64,000 bases of DNA from FEN-1191 sp964528845 (GTDB lineage Bacteria > Pseudomonadota > Gammaproteobacteria > Steroidobacterales > Steroidobacteraceae), in the NCBI GenBank assembly GCA_964528845.1, contig CAZGVE010000019.1:1-64000 (forward strand), in the 5' to 3' direction. The notes beneath the pieces are model-generated. The model was not told the origin of the DNA. It made no database searches and saw only the letters and a program-made list of their open reading frames with translations. The stretch's first letter is position 1, and every line of letters starts with the position of its first letter. The position numbers were made by a program, and so were the translations under genes. Below, in pieces: positions 45,679-54,972 of this stretch.

Positions 45679-48206
45679 AGGCGCGCCCCGAGGTAGGTCG
45701 CGAGGCGCAGCAGGTCGGCGAATACGCCCCCGGCGGTGACTTCAGGGCCGGCCCCGGGACCCTGCACGATCAGCGGATTGTCGCAGTAGCGGGCGGTCGC
45801 GAAGCGCACCACGTTGTCGGTCAGTGCGAGATTCGCGAAGGCATGGCGCGCGTCGAGCTCGACCAGGCCCACCGTCGCGCGCCCGTCGGCACCGACCGCG
45901 CCCACATAGCGCAGCACGCGCCCGTGCGCGCGCGCCTCCTCGTAGCGCTGCTGCATCGGCGCATCGTAGCGCGACAGGCCGGCCAGGAATTCCTCGCTGC
46001 TGCCGCGCGTCAGGTCCGCCGGCACCAGGCTGCGGATCTCGACGTCGCTCATCTCGAGCTTCAGGCCCATCTCGCGTCCGAGAATGATGACCTTGCGGCC
46101 GACATCGAGGCCGGACAGATCGTCGCGCGGATCCGGCTCGGTATAGCCGCGCTGCTTGGCCTCGCGGACGATCGCCGAGAACGGCGTGCTGCCATCGTAG
46201 ACATTGAACAGGTAGGCCAGCGTGCCGGAGAAGATCCCCTCGATGCGCGTGATGTCATCCCCGGTCTCGCGCAGGTCGCGCAGGGTCTGGATCACGGGCA
46301 GGCCCGCCCCGACCGTCGCCTCGTACAGATAGTGCGCGCCACTCGCGCGCCGCGCCGCCTTGAGCGCCTCGTAGTACGAGTACTCGCTGCTGTTGGCCTT
46401 CTTGTTCGGCGTCACGATGTGGATGCCGCGCTCGAGCCAGTCACGGTAGTGGCGCGCGAGTTCGGCATCCGCGCTGCAGTCGATGATGACCCGATGCGGC
46501 AGGTAGTCGACACAGACGTGCTCGATGAAACGCTCCAGATCGTAGGGCTGCGCACTGGCCTTGAGCTGCTCGCGCCAGCCCGGCAGCGCGATGCCCTGCT
46601 CGGACAGCAGCATCTGGCGCGAGCTCAGGATGCCGCGCACCCGCAGGTCGATGTTGAAGTCCTGCGACAGACGCGCGCGCTGGCTTCCGAGCTGGTCGAG
46701 CAGCACCCGGCCGACCGTGCCCGGTCCGATCACGCCGATCGACAGCGTATGGGGCGAGAGGTAGAAGCGTGCGTGGGTCGCACGCAGCGCGCGCGTCGCA
46801 TGGCGCTCATCGACCACCACCGAGATATTGCGTTCCGAGGCGCCCTGTGCGATCGCGCGCACGTTGATCTGCGCACTGCCGAGCGCGCTGAAGAGCTTGC
46901 CGGCGACTCCCGGCATGCCGGCCATGCCGTCCCCGACCACTGCGAGAATCGCCAGCCCCGGGGTCAGATCGACCTGCTGGATCTGCCCTTCCTCGAGTTC
47001 GCGCGCAAAGGCGGCCTCGAGCACGCGCTGTGCGCGCGCTGCCTGGGCGCCCGGCACCGCACAGCAGATCGAATGCTCCGAGCTGCCCTGCGAGATCAGG
47101 ATCACCGAGATCCCCTCCTCGCGCAGCGCGCCGAACAGGCGGTGCGCCGTCCCGGGCACGCCGATCATACCGGCACCCTCGAGGTTCAGCAGCGCGACAC
47201 CCTCGATGCTGGTGATGCCCTTGACCGGCTGGCTGGCGTTGGGCTGCGCGCACACCAGCGTACCGGCCCGCTCCGGCGCAAAGGTGTTGCGGATCCAGAT
47301 CGGGATCCCCAAATCGACCGCCGGCGCCATGGTCTGCGGATGGATCACCTTGGCGCCGAAATAGGCCAGTTCCATCGCCTCCTGGTAAGACAGCGCATGG
47401 ATCACCTGCGCGTCCGGCACGCGGCGCGGATCGGCCGACAGCACGCCATCGACATCGGTCCAGATCTGGATCTCGGCAGCGTGCAGCAGCGCGCCGAAGA
47501 TCGAGGCCGAGAAGTCACTGCCATTGCGGCCGAGCGTGCTCGCAACGCCGTCCGGACCGCGGGCGATGAAGCCGGTGATCACCAGCGTTGCCGGCGCGGG
47601 CGAGAGCGTGGCGAGCAGTTCCTTGAGCGCAGTCCGTGATTCGGGCCACTGCACCCCGGCGCCGAGCGGCCCCCATTCGACGGTCACACAGCGCCGGGCG
47701 TCGATCCAGTGCACGCCGCCGCGGCGAGCGCGCTGGTGCAGGTAGCGGAAGAACAGGCGCGTCGACCAGATCTCCCCGTAGCCGGCCGCCCGGTCGCGCA
47801 CCGCGGCGGTGGCGCTGCGCTGCACACTGCACGCGAGCAGGAGTGCCGCCAGGTCCGCCAGATCGCGCTCCAGCTCGGCCAGGAAATCTGCCGCGGCGGC
47901 CGACTGCAGCAGCTGCTCCGCGATCGCGGCATGCCGCGCACGCAAGGCCCCGATGCGGGGCTGCCATGGAGCCTCGCCGTGCGCACCCGAATGGCCGTGC
48001 TCGGCCAGCGCCACCAGCGCCAGCAGCTCGTCGGTGACCCCCTTGCAGGCCGACAGTACGATCGCGAGCCGCAGCGTCGCAGCCTGGGACTCGATGATGT
48101 CCGCGACGCGCTCGAAGCACTGCGCGTCGGCGACGCTCGAGCCGCCAAACTTGTGCACCACCCAGGCCTGGGGGTCGATCGGGCCGCTTGGGGTCGTCAG
48201 GGACAC
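45675..48206 (-). CDS. thrA: Bifunctional aspartokinase I / homoserine dehydrogenase I
   Basis: An 843-residue fusion. The aspartokinase domain starts VVHKFGGSSVADAQCFE and contains GFIARGPDGVASTLGRNGSDFSA; two ACT regions follow; the homoserine dehydrogenase part begins near IGVIGPGTVGRVLLDQLG and includes GAGLPVIQTLRDLRETGD and EPDPRDDLSGLDVGRK. It supplies the first and third steps to threonine, usually with threonine feedback. I choose the GTG at 48206; an earlier GTG at 48305 would add an unconserved 33 residues. No leader peptide rich in Thr/Ile codons was found. Confidence 0.96.
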   Translation of the reverse strand: MSLTTPSGPIDPQAWVVHKFGGSSVADAQCFERVADIIESQAATLRLAIVLSACKGVTDELLALVALAEHGHSGAHGEAPWQPRIGALRARHAAIAEQLLQSAAAADFLAELERDLADLAALLLACSVQRSATAAVRDRAAGYGEIWSTRLFFRYLHQRARRGGVHWIDARRCVTVEWGPLGAGVQWPESRTALKELLATLSPAPATLVITGFIARGPDGVASTLGRNGSDFSASIFGALLHAAEIQIWTDVDGVLSADPRRVPDAQVIHALSYQEAMELAYFGAKVIHPQTMAPAVDLGIPIWIRNTFAPERAGTLVCAQPNASQPVKGITSIEGVALLNLEGAGMIGVPGTAHRLFGALREEGISVILISQGSSEHSICCAVPGAQAARAQRVLEAAFARELEEGQIQQVDLTPGLAILAVVGDGMAGMPGVAGKLFSALGSAQINVRAIAQGASERNISVVVDERHATRALRATHARFYLSPHTLSIGVIGPGTVGRVLLDQLGSQRARLSQDFNIDLRVRGILSSRQMLLSEQGIALPGWREQLKASAQPYDLERFIEHVCVDYLPHRVIIDCSADAELARHYRDWLERGIHIVTPNKKANSSEYSYYEALKAARRASGAHYLYEATVGAGLPVIQTLRDLRETGDDITRIEGIFSGTLAYLFNVYDGSTPFSAIVREAKQRGYTEPDPRDDLSGLDVGRKVIILGREMGLKLEMSDVEIRSLVPADLTRGSSEEFLAGLSRYDAPMQQRYEEARAHGRVLRYVGAVGADGRATVGLVELDARHAFANLALTDNVVRFATARYCDNPLIVQGPGAGPEVTAGGVFADLLRLATYLGARL

Positions 48207-48243
48207 ACTCGCCTGCCAGTCCGGGGGACAAAAAAACGTGGGC

Positions 48244-48272
48244 ACTCTACTCAGCGCCCCCGGTTCCCGCAA
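48244..48272 (-). promoter_or_regulatory. Candidate sigma-70 promoter of thrABC
   Basis: The minus strand has TTGCGG (48272-48267), a 17-base spacer and TAGAGT (48249-48244), giving a predicted start about 30 bases before the thrA GTG, close to a run of seven T. Matches are 3/6 and 4/6, so the call is modest. Confidence 0.35.
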
Positions 48273-48381
48273 GCAAGTGGTCCGCACCGTGCTCGGCCCG
48301 TACAATCCGCCGGGGGCCGCTTACGGATAATAAGAGGAATATCTGCCCATTCGCCTCTGGAATCGCTGGCCGGCGTCGGCA

Positions 48382-50007
48382 TTGGTGCTGCTCTCGACGC
48401 TGGCGCTCGGGCTGTGCGTCTCGACGTACCACCTGTTCGGCAACTTCTGGGACGAGCCCGAGCACCTCGCCGCCGGCCTGGTGCTGATCGACCGCGGGGA
48501 GTACCTGTACGACAACCAGCACCCGCCGCTGGCGCGGCTGGCTGCCGCGCTGGGGCCCCATCTGGCCGGCGTGCACCTGCCGGTGGATCCGATGCCGATC
48601 GGGGATGCGCAGGGGCGCGCACTGCTGTACGACTCGCGCGTCAGCTACGACACGGTGCTGACACTGGCGCGGATCGGGATGCTGCCGTTCCTGCTGCTGC
48701 TGATCGGCGCGACCTGGAGCTGGACGCGACGCTGGTACGGCGAGTACGCGGCGGTACTCGCGGTCGCGTTCCTGGTCAGCACGCCGGTGATCCTCGGGCA
48801 CGCCGCAGTCGTGGCTCTCGACGTGCCGGTCACGGCGCTGATCATGGTGAGCCTGCTGCTGCTGCTGCGCTGGTTCGAGGAACCGTCCCCCGCGCGCGCG
48901 GCCGCGCTCGGGCTCGCAGCCGGGCTCGCCGTGGCCACCAAACTCTCGGCGGTACCCTTCATCGGCATCGCGGCCCTGTCTCTGATCGCACTGCGGCTGC
49001 TGTGGGCCCGCGCCAGGCCGCTCGCGGTGCGCCCTAAGCAGCGCGCCTGGACCGCGCTGCTGGCCCTCATGCTCGTGCTGTTCGTGATGATCGCCGTGTA
49101 CGGGCCCACGCTGGTGTACCTGACGACGCCGGATCACACCCCATCGACGGCGCTGGACTTCCTGGTCGGCCGCGCCGGTCCGCTGCACGAGCTGGCCTAT
49201 CGCTGGGCCGCGCGCGTTCCGGTGCCCCTGGGCCTGCAGGAGGTGCCGCTGAACTTCAAGGGCGTCGCGTGGCACAACGATCACGGTCATCTCTCATTCC
49301 TGCTCGGGGCCACGGCCTGGGACGGCTGGTGGTACTTCTATCCGGTCGCGCTCGCCGTCAAGACGCCGCTGGTACTGCTGCTGCTCGGCATGGCCGGACT
49401 CACGCTGCTCGCGATACGCGGCGCGCGTGCCCATGACGTCTACCAGCTCGCACCGGCCGCCAGCCTGGTCTCGATCCTCGCCTTCAGCTGCGCCTACAGT
49501 CACATCAACATCGGCGTGCGCCACATACTGATCGCCTATCCGCTGCTCGCGCTCGGCGCCGCCGTCGCATGGCTGGCAGCATGGCGGCGCTGGAACTCGC
49601 GCCTGGCACGAGGGGCGCTGGTCGCACTGCTGCTGTGCCAGCTCGGCACTCTGATCTTGAGCTACCCGGACTACCTGGCGTTCTTCAATCCGCTCGCCGG
49701 CAGCCATCCGGAGCACATCGTCGTCGACTCGGACCTCGACTGGGGCGGCCAGGACCTGCGACGCCTCGAGCAGGTGCTCAAGGTACGTCACGTGCGGCAG
49801 CTGGCCATCGGCTACAAGGGCACTGCCGACCTGGCGCGTGAGCCACTGCCACCCTACACGCTGCTGCGGCCCCGCCAGCCGGTGCGGGGCTGGGTCGCGA
49901 TCACGATGCTGACGCTGCAGGAGAACCAGGCGGGTTTCGCGTGGCTGCGCCCGTACACGCCGGTGCAGCGCATCGGCGGCTCCTTCGAACTGTACTTCAT
50001 ACCCTGA
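48382..50007 (+). CDS. Membrane glycosyltransferase of the GT39/ArnT-like (GT-C) family
   Basis: At least 541 residues with ten or more hydrophobic segments. The early loop NFWDEPEHLAAGLVLIDRGE carries the acidic D-E pair typical of GT-C enzymes, followed by YDNQHPPLARLAAA. These enzymes use lipid-phosphate sugars on the periplasmic side of the membrane. The start is uncertain: the TTG at 48382 lacks the positively charged leader, but the frame opens after a stop at 48331 with AGAGGA followed by CTG (48343) and ATT (48349), giving P-I-R-L-W-N-R-W-P before the first helix. A rare start codon is plausible. Acceptor unknown. A TACAAT at 48301 could be a -10 element. Confidence 0.87.
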   Translation: MVLLSTLALGLCVSTYHLFGNFWDEPEHLAAGLVLIDRGEYLYDNQHPPLARLAAALGPHLAGVHLPVDPMPIGDAQGRALLYDSRVSYDTVLTLARIGMLPFLLLLIGATWSWTRRWYGEYAAVLAVAFLVSTPVILGHAAVVALDVPVTALIMVSLLLLLRWFEEPSPARAAALGLAAGLAVATKLSAVPFIGIAALSLIALRLLWARARPLAVRPKQRAWTALLALMLVLFVMIAVYGPTLVYLTTPDHTPSTALDFLVGRAGPLHELAYRWAARVPVPLGLQEVPLNFKGVAWHNDHGHLSFLLGATAWDGWWYFYPVALAVKTPLVLLLLGMAGLTLLAIRGARAHDVYQLAPAASLVSILAFSCAYSHINIGVRHILIAYPLLALGAAVAWLAAWRRWNSRLARGALVALLLCQLGTLILSYPDYLAFFNPLAGSHPEHIVVDSDLDWGGQDLRRLEQVLKVRHVRQLAIGYKGTADLAREPLPPYTLLRPRQPVRGWVAITMLTLQENQAGFAWLRPYTPVQRIGGSFELYFIP

Positions 50008-50048
50008 AAACGGCGCGCCGCCACCCAGGGGAACTGCCGCATTCGGGG

Positions 50049-52595
<2,547 letters not shown>

Positions 52596-52760
52596 CGATT
52601 GATTAGAGAAACGGGTCCGAGCGTCTGCACGATACCTGCCACGCGGCCGTGGCGCACGCCTGTTCACGCAGGCGGGTCGCGGCCGCAGCCCGCCATGCAC
52701 TGAAACAGGTCAACTGCTGCCGCCACGGCACTGTCGCAGTGCCGACACTCGGCCACCGGA

Positions 52761-53660
52761 CTATTGCAGCGCGCGATCGAGCACCAGCGCCAGCCTTACG
52801 CCGGCACGCTGCAGCTGCACCGTGACCGCCTGAGTCGCATCCTCGACATAGGACTGCGACAGGCGCTCGACGCGGCGTCCCCGTCGCATCGGCAGGTTCC
52901 CGTAGCCGCGCGCGAGGGCGACACCGAAGGCCTCCCGCGCCCAGTCGGCGCTCGTGCCGCGACGCCAGCGCGAGAGATCCGCCGCACTGATCTGCTGCTG
53001 CAATTGCTCGGCCAGGATCTCGGGGTCGGGTCCGGCCCGGCGCACGAACTCCACGTCCCAGTAGTAATGCAGGCTGCCGGCGCGCAGGCCGCGCGCGCCG
53101 ACGCGCCGGGCATTGCCCCCGGCGTCGTGATCATCAATCGCGTGCAACGGCTGATGCACGTCGCCGACCAGGTGCAGCACGAACTGCAGGGCGCGCAACC
53201 GCTCCGGCGGCGGCGTGCCCGGCGCGCGCAGCTCGCGTTCGAACTGCACGATCTTGTCGACCACGCAGTCCTCCGCCGGACCCGCCGACGCCGCTACACC
53301 CCGCGCCAGCGGCGGGAAGTCGAAGCAGGCGGAGTTCAGGTCAGGGGCCTCGCGCTCGATATCGACGTAATGCCACCTGCGGGTCTGCTCGTAGTGCGCG
53401 CGGGTCGTGTCGCGATCCGAATCCCGATAGCGGTCGGCCCAGGTCGCTTCGCTCACCAGGCCGGTGTCGGGTACCAGCCCGCTCTGATCGGTGGCCAGCA
53501 GTGCCTGCACGCGCGCCTGGACCGTAGGGGTCAGGTAGTGCAGCGCGATACGCGCGATCACGGCATGACCTTCATCGCCCCACGCGCACGCCGGGCTGGC
53601 GCGCAGCAGCAGCGCGATGATCAGCCATAATGGCCGCGCCACCCATGGGCGGCGCCTCAT
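52761..53660 (-). CDS. Secreted S1/P1-type nuclease
   Basis: A 299-residue protein with a signal peptide (RRRPWVARPLWLIIALLL, cleaved after SPACA). The mature protein begins WGDEGH, where the terminal Trp and the His bind the zinc cluster as in S1/P1 nucleases. Other ligands are in ATWADRYRD, WHYVDIE and VLHLVGDVHQPLHAIDDHDAGGN. It cleaves single-stranded DNA/RNA outside the cytoplasm. Its ATG overlaps the stop of the ParE-like gene (ATGA), so it is in the toxin-antitoxin transcript. Confidence 0.93.
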   Translation of the reverse strand: MRRRPWVARPLWLIIALLLRASPACAWGDEGHAVIARIALHYLTPTVQARVQALLATDQSGLVPDTGLVSEATWADRYRDSDRDTTRAHYEQTRRWHYVDIEREAPDLNSACFDFPPLARGVAASAGPAEDCVVDKIVQFERELRAPGTPPPERLRALQFVLHLVGDVHQPLHAIDDHDAGGNARRVGARGLRAGSLHYYWDVEFVRRAGPDPEILAEQLQQQISAADLSRWRRGTSADWAREAFGVALARGYGNLPMRRGRRVERLSQSYVEDATQAVTVQLQRAGVRLALVLDRALQ

Positions 53661-53968
53661 GACGGCTCGCCCTCCGATCGCCACGCGCGATCCAGTTCCA
53701 TGCCGGCATGAATGACTCGGACGATTTCGACGCCATCTTCGAGCGCCAGGTAATAAATCAGGTGCTGATCGCACGGGAAGCTGCGAATGCCCGCGCCCAA
53801 TTCGGGACGTGCGTGCCCCATCAGCGGATGCTGCGCCAGGTAACTGATGGTGTCGTTGAGGCGCCGCAGGTAGCGCTCGGAGCGAGCCTCGCCGCCGTTG
53901 TCGGCGATGTAGTGGTAAATCGCCAGCAGATCAAATCGGGCTTTCGGCCGTCGCTCGATGCGACGCAT
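53657..53968 (-). CDS. parE: ParE/RelE-superfamily toxin
   Basis: A 103-residue toxin of the ParE/RelE fold: ARFDLLAIYHYIADNGGEARSERY in the first helices and the C-terminal strands HLIYYLALEDGVEIVRVIHAG, typical of ParE (gyrase poison) rather than mRNA-cleaving RelE, though the target is not provable here. Starts directly after the antitoxin stop. The last four bases overlap the nuclease start, an unusual downstream partner. Confidence 0.9.
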   Translation of the reverse strand: MRRIERRPKARFDLLAIYHYIADNGGEARSERYLRRLNDTISYLAQHPLMGHARPELGAGIRSFPCDQHLIYYLALEDGVEIVRVIHAGMELDRAWRSEGEPS

Positions 53969-54220
53969 TTACGCGCGACGAGCTCGCTGAGTGCGGGCAG
54001 TTGCGAGGATTTCCTCCATGTCGAGCGGTTCGGCAGGGCCGCTCTCGAGGCCTTCACGAATCATCTTGCGCAGCGCCTCAAGTTTCAGCCTGTCGGCCTC
54101 GTCGCGCGCTGCCAGCAGGCGCAGTCCCTCGCGCACGACCTCGCTCGCCGACTGGTAGCGACCGGCGCGCACCTGCTCGGAGACGAACCGCTCAAGCTGA
54201 TCGGTCAGAGATACATTCAT
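53969..54220 (-). CDS. parD: ParD-type antitoxin
   Basis: An 83-residue protein: N-terminal ribbon-helix-helix DNA-binding part (MNVSLTDQLERFVSEQV; GRYQSASEVVREGLRLL) and a C-terminal acidic/helical toxin-binding tail (LDMEEILATARTQRARRA). It neutralises the toxin encoded next and should repress its own operon through the palindrome at 54246-54270. The ATG at 54220 is chosen for the conserved start. Confidence 0.92.
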   Translation of the reverse strand: MNVSLTDQLERFVSEQVRAGRYQSASEVVREGLRLLAARDEADRLKLEALRKMIREGLESGPAEPLDMEEILATARTQRARRA

Positions 54221-54245
54221 GCGCGCCAGTCTCGCTTCACCCTTT

Positions 54246-54270
54246 CTTGATGTCAATATTGGCTATCAAG
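54246..54270. promoter_or_regulatory. Palindromic operator upstream of parDE
   Basis: Nested symmetric elements: outer arms CTTGAT (54246-54251) and ATCAAG (54265-54270), and a central perfect palindrome CAATATTG (54254-54261), separated by 2 and 3 bases. It lies 26 bases before the parD start in a locally AT-rich stretch, where autoregulation by a ParD dimer is expected. Confidence 0.6.
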
Positions 54271-54335
54271 ATAACTGACGAAGCGCGCCATTCTCGTCGA
54301 AATCCCTAAAAAAAGGTCGCCACAGCTCCCAGGGC

Positions 54336-54368
54336 AATAGGATAATAGTTTTATAGTTTAATAGGATA
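54336..54368. repeat. AT-rich direct repeats upstream of the small RHH gene
   Basis: AATAGGATA occurs at 54336-54344 and 54360-54368, and between them ATAGTTT is repeated at 54345-54351 and 54353-54359 (8-base period). The region from about 54303 to 54372 is strikingly AT-rich for this genome. It could be promoter plus operator (iteron-like) for the gene at 54415. Confidence 0.65.
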
Positions 54369-54414
54369 CTGCGCCATGCACTGCGCACTCGTGTCGGCCT
54401 GAGGAGGTTCATTG

Positions 54415-54618
54415 GTGAAGATGAAACGGAACGTCGACGCGTTACTGGATCAGAAGTCCGCGCCGGCCGAATTTCGCAAGGCCATCGTCATGCAACTGCC
54501 GGTGGCGCTTATCAACGATCTGAAGCAGCGCGTGCTCGACCTTTCCGTGAGCAGCGGCAAGCGCATTACGCAGCAGCAATTGCTGGAGGAAGCGCTGCGC
54601 AATTATCTATACAAGTGA
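54415..54618 (+). CDS. Small ribbon-helix-helix-like DNA-binding protein
   Basis: A 67-residue basic protein: AIVMQLPVALINDLKQRVLDL then GKRITQQQLLEEALRNYLYK fits a ribbon-helix-helix fold (one strand, two helices), as in ParG/CopG/Arc-like regulators. AGGAGG lies seven bases before the GTG at 54415; the ATG at 54421 is the alternative. It stands alone between parDE (divergent) and the subtilase gene. Its likely targets are the direct repeats just upstream; no toxin partner of its own is visible. Confidence 0.7.
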   Translation: MKMKRNVDALLDQKSAPAEFRKAIVMQLPVALINDLKQRVLDLSVSSGKRITQQQLLEEALRNYLYK

Positions 54619-54937
54619 TCCTGCAATTGCTCTGGCCCTTCGCATGCCGGGGCCTTCCTCGCCGTGAACCGGCCTGTTCCCTGAGGACAACCGGGCCGGC
54701 GGCGAACTCAGCGGCCGGCTGTGGTCTAATTCGTGTAGAGGCTCGCGCCGGTACGGTGCCGGCGCCGCGGGGAGGCTTGACTTTGGTTCGAACACGTGGG
54801 ACAGCGCGCCTGGCATCNNNNNNNNNNNNNNNNNNNNNNNNNNNNNNNNNNNNNNNNNNNNNNNNNNNNNNNNNNNNNNNNNNNNNNNNNNNNNNNNNNN
54901 NNNNNNNNNNNNNNNNNCGCCGCGGGGAGGCTTGACT
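54619..54937. other. Intergenic region with assembly gap upstream of the subtilase gene
   Basis: This 319-base stretch has no gene. It contains 100 N (54818-54917) and one copy of a 55-base sequence on each side. The left part (54619-54762) shows nothing recognisable apart from GC-rich sequence with some inverted symmetry (GGCCGGCGG region). Confidence 0.6.
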
Positions 54938-54972
54938 TTGGTTCGAACACGTGGGACAGCGCGCCTGGCATC
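54763..54972. repeat. 55-base duplicated contig ends around a 100-N gap
   Basis: Bases 54763-54817 and 54918-54972 are identical over 55 bases, ending and starting exactly at the N-run (54818-54917). This is what two contigs sharing an assembler k-mer overlap look like when scaffolded with a placeholder. The true sequence is probably one copy with no gap. Confidence 0.9.

Noticed and set aside
45843..47639. 598-codon open frame opposite thrA
   Set aside because: Antisense shadow rich in Arg/Ala/Gly/Asp; thrA on the other strand has full-length conserved motifs.
48221..48240. Small hairpin (GTCC/GGAC) next to a run of seven A/T near the thrA start
   Set aside because: For thrA the T-run precedes the stem, and for the plus strand it is an A-run, so it is not a terminator. 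No Thr/Ile-rich leader peptide was found, so thr attenuation is unsupported.
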